Positions 24,786 to 33,425 of a DNA stretch of 64,000 nucleotides are shown here, piece after piece (within the stretch, counting starts at the first letter, position 1; each line of letters starts with the position of its first letter). The stretch is from CAZNYN01 sp964422205 (GTDB lineage Bacteria; Synergistota; Synergistia; Synergistales; Synergistaceae). The DNA lies in the NCBI GenBank assembly GCA_964422205.1, contig CAYRAI010000003.1, positions 1 through 64,000 on the forward strand. Reading direction: 5' to 3'. The position numbers and the translations under genes were made by a program. The notes beneath the pieces were generated by a model. The model saw only the letters and a program-made list of their open reading frames with translations, was not told the origin of the DNA and did not search any database.

Positions 24786-27341
24786 ATGTATGAACTTATC
24801 GTAAACGGCGATAGAGTAATCTCGACGGAAAATCGCAAGCTGATAGATTTTTTAAGAGATGATCTGCGCCTCACATCCGTGAAGAACGGCTGTGCCGAGG
24901 GGGCATGCGGCACTTGTATGGTGCTGATAGACGGGCACCCTGTAAAAGCCTGTGTGCAGCAGCTTAAAAACCTTTCGGGCAAAAGTATTATCACAGTGGA
25001 AGGACTTAGCGACCGAGAGAAGGAAGTTTACTCATACGCTTTTGCCAACGCAGGAGCGGTGCAGTGCGGCTTCTGCATCCCCGGCATGGTGATATCCGCG
25101 AAGGGACTTATAGATGTTGTTTCAGACCCTACAAAAGAACAGGTTAAAGACGCCATAAAAAATAATATTTGCCGCTGTACGGGATACAAAAAGATTGAAG
25201 AGGCAATATTGCTCGCGGCAAAAATGTTCAGGGAAAATACTCCACTCTCTCATGAAAAATATACAGGCGCTATAGGGGAGAATATTCCGAGAAATGATGC
25301 CTATGACAAAGTTCTTGGAATTGCCGAGTATTGTGCCGACCTGTACTTTGACGGTATGATATACGGTTCGGCGCTTCGTTCTGAGCATCCAAGGGCGGCA
25401 GTCAAGTCCATAGACACGTCAAAGGCTCTCGCACTTGATGGAGTTGTCGGAGTCTATACTGCCGATGACTTGCCGGGAAAGCAGAAAATAGGGCATTTGC
25501 TCAAAGACTGGGATGTTCTGATACCGGTCGGTAAGACAACACATTATATCGGAGACTCTGTAGCCCTTGTAGCGGCTGTAACTCGTGAGATTGCCGAAGA
25601 GGCAAAAAAACTTATACAAGTCGAATATGAAGTTCTGACTCCCGTTACATCGCCCTCAGAATCTCTTGCCGAAGGAGCGCCTCTTGTACATGAGAAGGGC
25701 AATATCGTATCAAAGGAGCACCTTGTGAGAGGCAATGCGGATGAAGCTATAGCTTCGGCTGAACATGTCGTAACCAGACATTACTCTCTGCCTTTTACCG
25801 AACACGCTTTTCTTGAGCCGGAGACAGCAGTGGCTCTCATGGAAGGCGACGTTGTCAGAATCTATTCCGGCGACCAGGGGGTCTATCAGACACTAAAGGA
25901 ATGCGCGGAAGCTCTGGGCCTGCCTCACGATAAGGTGCACGTTACTGCTAAAATCGTAGGCGGAGGCTTTGGCGGAAAAGAGGACATGAGCGTTCAGCAC
26001 CATGCCGCGATACTCGCTTTCCTTACAAAGAGGCCGGTTAAGGTCTCTCTCTCTCGTGCAGAGAGCATAAAGGTTCACCCAAAGCGCCACGCCATGGAGA
26101 TAGACATGACAACGGCATGCGACGCAAACGGCATCTTGAAGGCAATGAAGGCGGTAATTGTCTCCGACACGGGAGCTTACGCCTCACTCGGCGGCCCTGT
26201 TCTGCAAAGAGCCTGTACCCACGCCGCAGGGCCTTACAACTATCAGATAATAGATATTAAAGGAACGGCGGTCTATACAAACAATCCTCCTGCCGGAGCT
26301 TTTAGGGGATTCGGCGTAACTCAGAGCTGTTTTGCCGCTGAGTGCAATTTGAACCTTCTCGCTGAAAAAGTGGGAATCTCTCCATGGGAAATTCGTTTTA
26401 GAAATGCGATAAGACCTGGACAGACACTGCCCAACGGTCAGATTGCCGATGATACCACGGCACTTGAGGAGACTCTGCTTGCGGTAAAACAGTTCTGCGA
26501 TGACAACCCGAAAGCCGGAATAGCCTGCGCTATGAAAAATGCAGGTCTGGGGGTCGGAGTTCCCGATTTCGGAAGGTGCAGACTGCGTGTAAAAGACGGC
26601 AAAATACATATAGCCACAAGCGCCGCATGTATAGGACAGGGAATAGGAACAGTAGTAAGACAGCTGGTGTGCGACACATTGGGTGCGGCGCCTGATATTG
26701 TAATTCACGATACGGCAGACACTTTCTTTACCCCGGACTCGGGCAATACCACAGCGTCGCGCCAAACAGTAATTACCGGCGAGGCTGCAAAAGAAGCGGC
26801 ATTAAAGCTCAAAGAGTTCCTTAAAGGCAGAGATATCTCGGCCGCAGAAGGCGAAGAGTTCTATGCCGAGTTTGAGAGCGTTACGGATAAAATGGGTTCT
26901 GAGAAACCTCACCCGGTCAGCCATATATCCTACGGTTACGCTACTCAGGCAGTCTCTCTTTCGGATGACGGCAAGGTAGAAAAAATAGTAGCTGTTCACG
27001 ATATTGGAAAAGCCATAAACCCAAAGAGTGCAGAAGGACAGATTGAGGGCGGAGTCGTCATGTGCATGGGATACGCTCTGACAGAAGACTATCCTCTGAC
27101 AAATTCTGTCCCTACTGCAAAATTCGGAACTCTGGGGCTTTTAAAGTCCAACATGGTTCCAGAGATAGAGAGCATATTGGTTGAAAAAGCGGAGGGTGGT
27201 TATGCCGGAGGAGCCAAGGGAATAGGCGAAATAGCAGCAATACCATGCGCACCGGCAATTCAGCTCGCATATTACAACCGAGACGGAATCTTCAGAACAA
27301 AACTGCCTCTTGAAAAGACGGCATATTCCAAAAAACAGTAA
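24786..27341 (+). CDS. xdhD: Selenium-type molybdenum xanthine dehydrogenase XdhD
   Basis: An 851-residue single-chain enzyme. The N-terminal [2Fe-2S] ferredoxin domain has C36, C41, C44 and C56; the second [2Fe-2S] domain has CGFC near 96-99 and CRC near 131-133. Then comes the large molybdopterin domain with GGGFGGKED and GAFRGFGVTQS. No FAD domain is present, as in XdhD; flavin may be supplied by YgfK. The ATG at 24786 is preferred because AAGGCGGTGA lies 5-14 nt upstream and the ferredoxin strand starts there. It should oxidise or reduce a purine. A terminator follows. XdhD-type enzymes are linked to selenium-dependent hydroxylases; no in-frame UGA was seen. Confidence 0.88.
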   Translation: MYELIVNGDRVISTENRKLIDFLRDDLRLTSVKNGCAEGACGTCMVLIDGHPVKACVQQLKNLSGKSIITVEGLSDREKEVYSYAFANAGAVQCGFCIPGMVISAKGLIDVVSDPTKEQVKDAIKNNICRCTGYKKIEEAILLAAKMFRENTPLSHEKYTGAIGENIPRNDAYDKVLGIAEYCADLYFDGMIYGSALRSEHPRAAVKSIDTSKALALDGVVGVYTADDLPGKQKIGHLLKDWDVLIPVGKTTHYIGDSVALVAAVTREIAEEAKKLIQVEYEVLTPVTSPSESLAEGAPLVHEKGNIVSKEHLVRGNADEAIASAEHVVTRHYSLPFTEHAFLEPETAVALMEGDVVRIYSGDQGVYQTLKECAEALGLPHDKVHVTAKIVGGGFGGKEDMSVQHHAAILAFLTKRPVKVSLSRAESIKVHPKRHAMEIDMTTACDANGILKAMKAVIVSDTGAYASLGGPVLQRACTHAAGPYNYQIIDIKGTAVYTNNPPAGAFRGFGVTQSCFAAECNLNLLAEKVGISPWEIRFRNAIRPGQTLPNGQIADDTTALEETLLAVKQFCDDNPKAGIACAMKNAGLGVGVPDFGRCRLRVKDGKIHIATSAACIGQGIGTVVRQLVCDTLGAAPDIVIHDTADTFFTPDSGNTTASRQTVITGEAAKEAALKLKEFLKGRDISAAEGEEFYAEFESVTDKMGSEKPHPVSHISYGYATQAVSLSDDGKVEKIVAVHDIGKAINPKSAEGQIEGGVVMCMGYALTEDYPLTNSVPTAKFGTLGLLKSNMVPEIESILVEKAEGGYAGGAKGIGEIAAIPCAPAIQLAYYNRDGIFRTKLPLEKTAYSKKQ

Positions 27342-27344
27342 TAA

Positions 27345-27381
27345 AAAAGCCGGGACTTCCGAAAAGAAGTCCCGGCTTTTT
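27345..27381. terminator. Terminator after xdhD
   Basis: AAAAAGCCGGGACTTC pairs with GAAGTCCCGGCTTTTT around a short loop, 4 nt after the xdhD stop. The symmetric A/T tails allow termination in both directions. Confidence 0.9.
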
Positions 27382-27547
27382 ACATACAATATATAAGTAA
27401 AAAAACATCTGTAAAAGGGTTTTCCCGAATCAGTATTCAACTAAATCAAAGACGGCTGAGAAAGCAGATACAAGTAACATGGCGATATGCTGTACCGCCT
27501 GTACCTTTATTGTCGGGAGTGTAATCCCGAGTTGTCCTGTAAAAGAC

Positions 27548-27576
27548 TTGATGACACGTGCAATACGTATTATTAT
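27548..27576 (+). promoter_or_regulatory. Candidate hicAB promoter
   Basis: TTGATG and TATTAT are separated by 17 bp, 31 bp before the HicA start. The remaining part of the 27382-27606 gap shows no other gene; an in-frame upstream extension of hicA from 27487 lacks a ribosome binding site. Confidence 0.45.
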
Positions 27577-27606
27577 AATAATAAATGTAAGTGGGACGGC
27601 AAAAAA

Positions 27607-27831
27607 ATGAAGGACAAAGACCTGATGAAAATGCTTTTACAAGATGGCTGGGTACTGGTAAGGGTAAATGGCAGCCACCATGTACTGCAAAAAGGGCTAA
27701 AGACTGAAGTCGTCCCAATCCAAGGGATTGCAGGAAAAAATAATGAAAAGGACAGGGCTGAAATAGCTCGGCTCTTTATCGGAGAGAAGGGTGATAAAAA
27801 TGTTATTCGTATATCCGGCTGTTTTTCATAA
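27607..27831 (+). CDS. hicA: HicA-family toxin, apparently frameshifted C-terminus
   Basis: The first ~40 residues match the HicA double-stranded RNA-binding fold, with LLQDGWVLVRVNGSHHVLQK including the catalytic histidine. After VPIQ the frame loses similarity and runs to 74 residues, overlapping hicB by 32 nt. In the +1 frame the DNA encodes GLQEKIMKRTGLK then TAG at 27764-27766, which is the usual HicA C-terminus and would leave a normal 33-nt gap with a ribosome binding site before hicB. A small internal deletion of roughly 23 nt is the simplest explanation. The toxin is probably inactive. Confidence 0.7.
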   Translation: MKDKDLMKMLLQDGWVLVRVNGSHHVLQKGLKTEVVPIQGIAGKNNEKDRAEIARLFIGEKGDKNVIRISGCFS

Positions 27832-28177
27832 AGAAGACAACGCGTATTGGGTGGAATTCCCTGATCTTAAGGGGTGCCAGTCGTTCGGAGACACTTTGAC
27901 AGATACAATGGCAGGTGCGCAGGAAGCCCTTGCCGCCTATATTCTCACCATTTTAGAGGACGGTAATGAGCTGGTAAAGCCCGCGGATATTTCGGATTAC
28001 CAAGTTCCTGACGATAGTTTTGTATCCCTTGTCACTTGCGGCATCGACCCGTACAAGGACAAGCGGGCGGTAAAGAAGACTCTTACTATTCCGGCTTGGC
28101 TCAACGAGCGCGCCGTTTCCATGGGGCTAAACTTTTCTCAAGTGCTGCAGGATGCGCTTCTGCGCAGGATAGCATAG
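27800..28177 (+). CDS. hicB: HicB-family antitoxin
   Basis: A 125-residue antitoxin. The N-terminal HicB fold contains AYWVEFPDLKGCQSFGDTL...A..EALAAYI and the C-terminus a DNA-binding helix segment (LTIPAWLNERAVSMGLNFSQVLQDALL) of ribbon-helix-helix type. GGAGAGAAGGG lies 9 nt before the ATG at 27800. It normally neutralises HicA and autorepresses the operon. It appears intact even though hicA looks frameshifted. Confidence 0.88.
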   Translation: MLFVYPAVFHKEDNAYWVEFPDLKGCQSFGDTLTDTMAGAQEALAAYILTILEDGNELVKPADISDYQVPDDSFVSLVTCGIDPYKDKRAVKKTLTIPAWLNERAVSMGLNFSQVLQDALLRRIA

Positions 28178-28350
28178 GAGACAACGACAGAGAGCGGCAA
28201 TGACAAATAAGCCCGGCGCTTCTTCATCTGCGTCGTCACCTCAGATTTATAAAAAGTACCAATTAGTACCTTGGCTTTTTTGCAAAAGTACCTTTTATGC
28301 AGTTTAACTAGGTTAAATTGAAATAACAATATTAGCGTAAGTATACAGCA
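28178..28350. other. Intergenic region after hicB
   Basis: No gene is seen. Three AGTACC words occur between about 28245 and 28296, two of them 11 bp apart, in an A/T-rich context. Confidence 0.3.
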
Positions 28351-28375
28351 AAAGCCGCATCCAGTGCGGCTTTTT
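28351..28375. terminator. Bidirectional terminator between hicB and tRNA-Val
   Basis: AAAGCCGCA-TCCAG-TGCGGCTTT with T-runs on both strands. It can end hicAB transcripts on the plus strand and tRNA-Val transcripts on the minus strand. Confidence 0.8.
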
Positions 28376-28417
28376 GGCTGTTTTTGCTTTATGAGTTAAA
28401 CCTGATTATATTTGACT

Positions 28418-28492
28418 TGGTGGGAGATAAAGGGATCGAACCTTCGACAGCCACCGTGTGAGGATGGTGCTCTACCACTGAGCTAATCTCCC
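28418..28492 (-). tRNA. tRNA-Val (anticodon CAC)
   Basis: A 75-nt cloverleaf on the minus strand. The acceptor stem GGGAGAT/ATCTCCC is followed by discriminator A and an encoded CCA. The D arm is AGCTCAGTGGTAGAGC, the anticodon loop is CTCACAC with anticodon CAC, and the T arm contains GGTTCGATCC. It reads GUG valine codons. Confidence 0.95.
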
Positions 28493-28596
28493 GCAATGGT
28501 GGAGATTATACTTCCAAATCGTTTTTTTTTCAAGAGCTGGATGGGAATAATGGTGTAAAATAGCTTTTGTACAAAATCTTCTTTGAGAGGTTGATT

Positions 28597-29433
28597 ATGA
28601 AGATGCTTCTATGCAGTAAGATGAACGGAAACGGCAATGATTTCATTATGATTAATAATATGGATAAAAAATACAGCACCGAGTCTCTCTCGTCTATGGC
28701 ACTGAATCTTTGCCGCAGGAGAGAAGCTGTGGGCGCAGACGGCATTCTTGCGGCGGAACCGTCCGAACACGCCGATTTTAAAATGCGTCTCTTTAACCGC
28801 GACGGCTCCGAAGGTGAGATGTGCGGAAACGGCTCAAGATGTATAGCACGCTATGCGTTTGAGAAGGGCATAGTGAACAGCAGTGACATGATCTTTGAAA
28901 CTTTAGGCGGGGATGTTCATGCTTCTGTAAACGGCTCAATGGCAGCTCTGCACCTGGCTCCTATATCTTTGGAAAATGTGACTGTAGGAATGTCGGCATC
29001 TGTTGACGGCATTGAGTTTAACTATACATTTATCACTGTAGGAGTTCCCCACACTGTTATTTTTGAAAAAGCCAGAAGCAGGACAAGAGAAGGGTACGTA
29101 GCTTTCGGACGCGCTGTTCGAAATATAAAGGAACTTTTCCCCGAAGGAACGAATGTCAATTTTGCCGTGCCGTCGGATGGAGCTCTCGATGTCTTGACTT
29201 ACGAAAGGGGAGTTGAGGATCTTACTCTCTCCTGCGGCACAGGTTCTGTGGCAAGTACTATAGCGTCATATCTTTCGGGGATAACGGGCGCTTGTGTCGA
29301 TGTCAGAAACCCAGGCGGCATAAACAGGGTAACTTTGTCATTTGATACACCTGGATATGTATGTCCGAAACTTGAAGGGAAGACGATGTTTGTTGCGGAA
29401 ATATCTGTTTTTGACGATATTTTGGATTCTTGA
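28597..29433 (+). CDS. dapF: Diaminopimelate epimerase
   Basis: A 278-residue epimerase. The first catalytic cysteine is C76 in the segment MCGNGSRC and the second is C213 in LSCGTGS; the N-terminus has the typical KMNGNGNDF. It interconverts LL- and meso-diaminopimelate for lysine and peptidoglycan synthesis. The ATG at 28597 is preferred because GAGAGG lies 6 nt upstream; the frame from 28567 has none. It precedes lepB by 95 bp. Confidence 0.95.
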   Translation: MKMLLCSKMNGNGNDFIMINNMDKKYSTESLSSMALNLCRRREAVGADGILAAEPSEHADFKMRLFNRDGSEGEMCGNGSRCIARYAFEKGIVNSSDMIFETLGGDVHASVNGSMAALHLAPISLENVTVGMSASVDGIEFNYTFITVGVPHTVIFEKARSRTREGYVAFGRAVRNIKELFPEGTNVNFAVPSDGALDVLTYERGVEDLTLSCGTGSVASTIASYLSGITGACVDVRNPGGINRVTLSFDTPGYVCPKLEGKTMFVAEISVFDDILDS

Positions 29434-29528
29434 TAAATTTTTCAGTAAAATAAGTTCGATAAAATTCTTTATTCGTGTTATAACATTGTCCGTTGTATTT
29501 TGATAAGAATATCGGAGGTTGTGTAAAT

Positions 29529-30044
29529 ATGCCTAAACCATGGTGGCGTGAAACTATTGAGACTGTTTTTTGGGCTCTTATCCTTGCACTTATTTTGAGA
29601 ACGTTTGTAATACAGGCTTTTTGGATACCGAGCGGTTCAATGATTCCTACTCTGGAGATAGGGGACAGAGTTTTGGTTTTAAAGTTTTGGTATGCTTTGC
29701 CGAAAATAGACCCCAAGAGAGGACAGATTGCTGTCTTTAAGTATCCGGTAGACCCAAGACGGGATTTTGTCAAAAGAATTATAGGTATGCCAGGGGATAA
29801 AGTAGAGATTAAGAACGGTACAGTCTATGTAAACGACAGAGAGCTTTTTGAGCCTTATGTAAAAAATACAGATACATATAATATGGAGGCGCAGACAGTT
29901 CCCGATAACAGTTATTTCTGTCTGGGCGACAACAGGCCAAATTCACAGGATGGAAGGTTCTGGGGCTATGTGCCTAAGAATTTCTTCCGAGGCCCTGCTG
30001 TTTTCAGGTATTGGCCTCTGAACCGAATAGGAATGATAGAGTAG
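29529..30044 (+). CDS. lepB: Signal peptidase I
   Basis: A 171-residue type I signal peptidase of the short Gram-positive-like type. One N-terminal anchor (residues ~11-31) is followed by the catalytic serine S37 in PSGSMIPTL, lysine K82 in RRDFVKRIIG, and the GDNRPNSQDGRFWG box. ATCGGAGGTTGTGTAAAT precedes the ATG. Its TAG overlaps the GTG of rbgA, beginning a tightly packed run of housekeeping genes in the same order as around Bacillus rbgA. Confidence 0.95.
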   Translation: MPKPWWRETIETVFWALILALILRTFVIQAFWIPSGSMIPTLEIGDRVLVLKFWYALPKIDPKRGQIAVFKYPVDPRRDFVKRIIGMPGDKVEIKNGTVYVNDRELFEPYVKNTDTYNMEAQTVPDNSYFCLGDNRPNSQDGRFWGYVPKNFFRGPAVFRYWPLNRIGMIE

Positions 30045-30877
30045 TGGGACGTACTGTATGGTATCCCGGCCATATGGCAAAGGGAAAACGACAGCTTGAG
30101 GCTTTGGCAGGCAATATAGATCTGATTATCGAGGTTCGGGACGCAAGAGCTCCGAACCTTTCATCGTCTCCTCTTTTAAAAATTTTTGCCCCCAAGATTC
30201 AAATACTTGTGGTACTCTCCAAGGCAGACCTTGCCGATGAAAAGACAACCCGCCTTTGGGCTGAGTACCTGAAGTCAAAGAAAATGCCGGCTTGGCCTCT
30301 GGATTTAAGAAAAGGCGGTCTCAGCTTAATCAAAAAAGCTCTTACGGAAAAAAAACCTGCATTCAGGGATTTGCGCATGGCTGTGGTAGGAACTCCCAAT
30401 GTTGGAAAGTCGATGCTCATAAATCAGCTTGTAGGGCGTAAAGCAGCTCCCGTTGGGGGTATTCCTGGCATTACTAAAGGTGTCTCCTGGTTTAAGGGAC
30501 AGGGGTTTCTTCTGGTGGATTCTCCGGGAATTTTAGATCCTCACAGCGATGCCCGTGCTCACAGAATGATATCGTGGATAGGCTCGTCAAGAAGTCAGGT
30601 AATAGGAAATTGGGAAAGCCATGCATCAGAGTGTATCTCTTTTCTAATAAAGAAAGATTTGTGGAGCGGTGTCGAAAACTCATGGGGTATAAAAGGAGAA
30701 GGCACGCCTGAGGATATATTGCAAAAGATCGGAGTACGCCTCGGAAAATTGCTTCCAGGCGGTATTGTCGACACAGAAGCGGCAGGCAAGATGTTTATGG
30801 AGGCTTTTGCCACTGGAAAGCTCGGACGCATGAGTTTGGAAAAGCCGGGGGACCCCCCTCTTTGGGAGTGTCTTTAA
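30044..30877 (+). CDS. rbgA: Ribosome biogenesis GTPase RbgA (YlqF)
   Basis: This 277-residue GTPase is circularly permuted: G4 (SKADL) comes before G1 (GTPNVGKS) and G3 (DSPGIL). It starts with WYPGHMAKGKRQ, the RbgA N-terminus. GTG at 30044 overlaps the lepB stop and is preferred to TTG 30011. RbgA takes part in late assembly of the 50S subunit. rnhB follows within 4 nt, the Bacillus order. Confidence 0.93.
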   Translation: MGRTVWYPGHMAKGKRQLEALAGNIDLIIEVRDARAPNLSSSPLLKIFAPKIQILVVLSKADLADEKTTRLWAEYLKSKKMPAWPLDLRKGGLSLIKKALTEKKPAFRDLRMAVVGTPNVGKSMLINQLVGRKAAPVGGIPGITKGVSWFKGQGFLLVDSPGILDPHSDARAHRMISWIGSSRSQVIGNWESHASECISFLIKKDLWSGVENSWGIKGEGTPEDILQKIGVRLGKLLPGGIVDTEAAGKMFMEAFATGKLGRMSLEKPGDPPLWECL

Positions 30878-30880
30878 TCT

Positions 30881-31480
30881 GTGGCCTTTTCGGGTTCGGC
30901 TTGTCTTATAGCGGGAACTGACGAAGCGGGACGTGGACCTCTTGCCGGTCCTGTCGTTGCAGCGGCGGCAATACTCACAAACGACCAGCGTTCAATACTG
31001 ATCGGCGAGGGATTGCGCGATTCCAAAAAACTCACGGAAAAATCGCGAGAGCGGCTTTTTGAGATAATATGCTCCTGCGGCGTCGTATGGAGAGCCCAGG
31101 CTGCGTCTCCGTACAGAATAGATCGTATGAATATATTGCAGGCATCTTTATGGTGCATGAAACGCTCTGTTGAAAAACTGCCCACACAGCCTAACCTTGT
31201 CCTTATAGACGGGAATAAATACATACCTGGAATTTTTATAAAGCAAAAATATATTGTAAAAGGCGATGACAAGGTCCCTGCAATTGCCGCAGCTTCTGTA
31301 ATAGCGAAGGTTTTGCGTGACAGAATTATGATAACTCTGGACACTCTCTACCCGAGGTACGGATTCGCCCGCCACAAAGGCTACCCATCCGCAAAGCACA
31401 GGGCAATATTGGCTGAAATCGGTCCGTCTCCTGTGCATAGAATGTCTTTCAGAGGCGTGGAGAGTAACTATATAAAATGA
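30881..31480 (+). CDS. rnhB: Ribonuclease HII
   Basis: A 199-residue type 2 RNase H with TDEAGRGPLAGPVVAAA carrying catalytic D14 and E15. Further motifs are DSKKLTEKSRERL, a later DGNK and the C-terminal GYPSAKH region. It removes ribonucleotides from DNA. It starts at GTG 30881, 3 nt after rbgA, and ends in a 4-bp overlap with yraN. Confidence 0.95.
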   Translation: MAFSGSACLIAGTDEAGRGPLAGPVVAAAAILTNDQRSILIGEGLRDSKKLTEKSRERLFEIICSCGVVWRAQAASPYRIDRMNILQASLWCMKRSVEKLPTQPNLVLIDGNKYIPGIFIKQKYIVKGDDKVPAIAAASVIAKVLRDRIMITLDTLYPRYGFARHKGYPSAKHRAILAEIGPSPVHRMSFRGVESNYIK

Positions 31481-31914
31481 GCATGCAGCGTGCCCTTGAG
31501 CGTGCCGTCAGGGCGGAAGCCACGGATAGGAAGAGTCGGCTTTCCTGTGTTCCGAAACACATTTCCCTCGGAATAAATGGAGAAAATCTTGCTGCATCAT
31601 ATCTTTTATCTCATGGATATAGTATTATTGACAGAAATGTAAGATACAAATGGGGCGAAATTGATATAATCGCATTATATAATGATGAAATTGTATTTGC
31701 AGAAGTGCGGACGAGACATATGAACAAAGTTATGCCTGCTGATACTACAGTGGGTCCGTCAAAAATGGCTAAACTTATTCGCAGTGCGAAAACGTGGGCT
31801 GAATCCCGTATGTACGAAGGTTATTACAGAATTGATTTAATAGCTATTACCGTAATTGAAGGTAAAGCTCCTGTTATTGAGCATATAAAAGATATAACGG
31901 AGGCTATAAAATGA
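31477..31914 (+). CDS. YraN family (UPF0102) nuclease-like protein
   Basis: A 145-residue protein of the YraN family. The core is restriction-endonuclease-like: GENLAASYLLSHGYSIIDRNVRYKWGEIDIIA with the E-I-D motif, followed by FAEVRTR. Its function is unproven; a role in DNA processing is inferred from the fold and from its position between rnhB and the DNA-handling genes yifB and dprA. Starts and stops overlap both neighbours (ATGA). Confidence 0.9.
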   Translation: MSMQRALERAVRAEATDRKSRLSCVPKHISLGINGENLAASYLLSHGYSIIDRNVRYKWGEIDIIALYNDEIVFAEVRTRHMNKVMPADTTVGPSKMAKLIRSAKTWAESRMYEGYYRIDLIAITVIEGKAPVIEHIKDITEAIK

Positions 31915-33425
31915 ATTGCGTTTCTGGAATTACGCTGAAGGGAATACAGGCACTTCCTGTTGAAATAGAGGTTGAAAGCACCGGCGGCCTCTTCATGATA
32001 TCTGTTGTCGGTTTGGCGGATACCGCCGTTAAAGAAGCAAGAGAGCGAGTAAGAGCGGCTCTTCGCACAATAGGAATAAATGTCAGAGGCAGGGTCGCAG
32101 TCAATTTGGCTCCCGCCGATATACCTAAAGAGGGAGCTTTGCTGGATTTGCCCATTGCCGTTGGCATAGCATGTTCTCAGGGGGGACTTACAGTAAAACG
32201 TCCTTCTCTTTTTCTCGGCGAGCTGGCTCTCGACGGGCGTCTGAGAAAAGTTCGAGGAGCTGTTCCAGCCGCATTTTTGGCAAAAGAGAATGGCTGGGAT
32301 CTGTATATCCCAGAGGAGAACGCGCCGGAAGTCGGACTTGTAGACGGAGTAAGGGCTTATATCGTCAGAAATTTATCGGACCTCTTCTCTCACCTGCGCG
32401 GTGAGACAGAGCTTGCTTCTGTTGAAAAAACAGTAATAGGTGAGAGCGAGAGTGTAACAGACCCCGATTTGTCAGATATAAAAGGTCAGACTTTCGCCAA
32501 GCGCGCTCTTGAAGTTGCGGCCGCCGGGCATCATAACCTGCTCTTTGTAGGCTCTCCTGGCTCCGGCAAAACACTTCTCGCCAGAGCTCTTAAGGGTATC
32601 CTTCCCCCTTTATCGGATCAGGAGATGATGGAAGTCCTTCTGCTCAGAAGCGCGGCGGGAATGGATCTCGATTCTTTGAGAGAGCGTCCATTTCGTTCCG
32701 TACACCACACGGCAAGCGCAGTAGCACTTTGCGGAGGCGGGGTTCAGCTGCGCCCAGGCGAGATAAGTCTTGCGTCGCGCGGAGTTCTTTTTCTTGACGA
32801 ATTTCCTGAATTTACGAGAGATGTGTTGGAATCCTTGAGACAACCGCTTGAAGACGGTCAGATAACAGTCAGCCGTGCCTCGGGAAGTGTTGTATATCCT
32901 GCGAAAGTTCTGATGATTGCTGCATGCAACCCATGTCCGTGCGGCTTTTCAGGAGATCCGACCGAAAGATGCACATGTTCCCCGGGTTCTCTTGACAGAT
33001 ACAGGCGAAAATTATCTGGACCTATTCTTGACAGAATAGACCTCCATATATCGGTCCCGAGGCTTATGCCGGAGGAACTTGTCTCTCTTGAGGGAAATTG
33101 CGGAGAGAGCAGTGCCGTTGTAAGGGAAAGGGTTAAAAAGGCGAGAGCTCTTCAGGTTGAAAGGTGGAGCAGATTCGGCTTCCAGTGTAATTCGGAAATT
33201 CCCGAAAGGATACTGCGCCGGCACATACAAATTAAGCCTGATGTAAAAAGTTTTATACTGCAGGCTTTGAACAGAGTTCGCTTATCCGGGAGAGGCTTGT
33301 CCAGAGTACTCCGCGTGTCGCGCACAATAGCAGACCTTGAGCATGCGGAAAGAATAGAAATAGAACACGTTGCGGAAGCCTTGAGCTACAGAGAGGGAGA
33401 GGCTCTCTCATGGATGAAGTCTTAA
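31911..33425 (+). CDS. YifB/ComM family Mg-chelatase-like AAA+ ATPase
   Basis: A 504-residue protein. The N-terminal Lon-protease-like domain (residues ~1-170) is followed by an AAA+ module with Walker A VGSPGSGKTLLARAL and Walker B VLFLDEFPEF, a cysteine group CNPCPCGFSGDPTERCTC and a C-terminal Mg-chelatase domain. Homologue ComM is a hexameric helicase for branch migration during transformation. It lies between yraN and dprA, another transformation protein, which supports that role. It overlaps dprA by 16 bp. Confidence 0.93.
   Translation: MNCVSGITLKGIQALPVEIEVESTGGLFMISVVGLADTAVKEARERVRAALRTIGINVRGRVAVNLAPADIPKEGALLDLPIAVGIACSQGGLTVKRPSLFLGELALDGRLRKVRGAVPAAFLAKENGWDLYIPEENAPEVGLVDGVRAYIVRNLSDLFSHLRGETELASVEKTVIGESESVTDPDLSDIKGQTFAKRALEVAAAGHHNLLFVGSPGSGKTLLARALKGILPPLSDQEMMEVLLLRSAAGMDLDSLRERPFRSVHHTASAVALCGGGVQLRPGEISLASRGVLFLDEFPEFTRDVLESLRQPLEDGQITVSRASGSVVYPAKVLMIAACNPCPCGFSGDPTERCTCSPGSLDRYRRKLSGPILDRIDLHISVPRLMPEELVSLEGNCGESSAVVRERVKKARALQVERWSRFGFQCNSEIPERILRRHIQIKPDVKSFILQALNRVRLSGRGLSRVLRVSRTIADLEHAERIEIEHVAEALSYREGEALSWMKS

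Noticed and set aside
24786..27341. Selenocysteine (in-frame UGA) in the XdhD-like enzyme
   Set aside because: The frame is continuous without UGA; this enzyme class uses a labile selenium ligand rather than selenocysteine.
27487..27606. N-terminal extension of the hicA frame by 40 codons
   Set aside because: No ribosome binding site, cysteine/tyrosine-rich translation without family similarity, and the candidate promoter lies inside it.
29437..29451. A CodY-like site (ATTTTTCAGTAAAAT) upstream of lepB
   Set aside because: Only 12 of 15 positions match and there is no clear promoter; too weak to claim.
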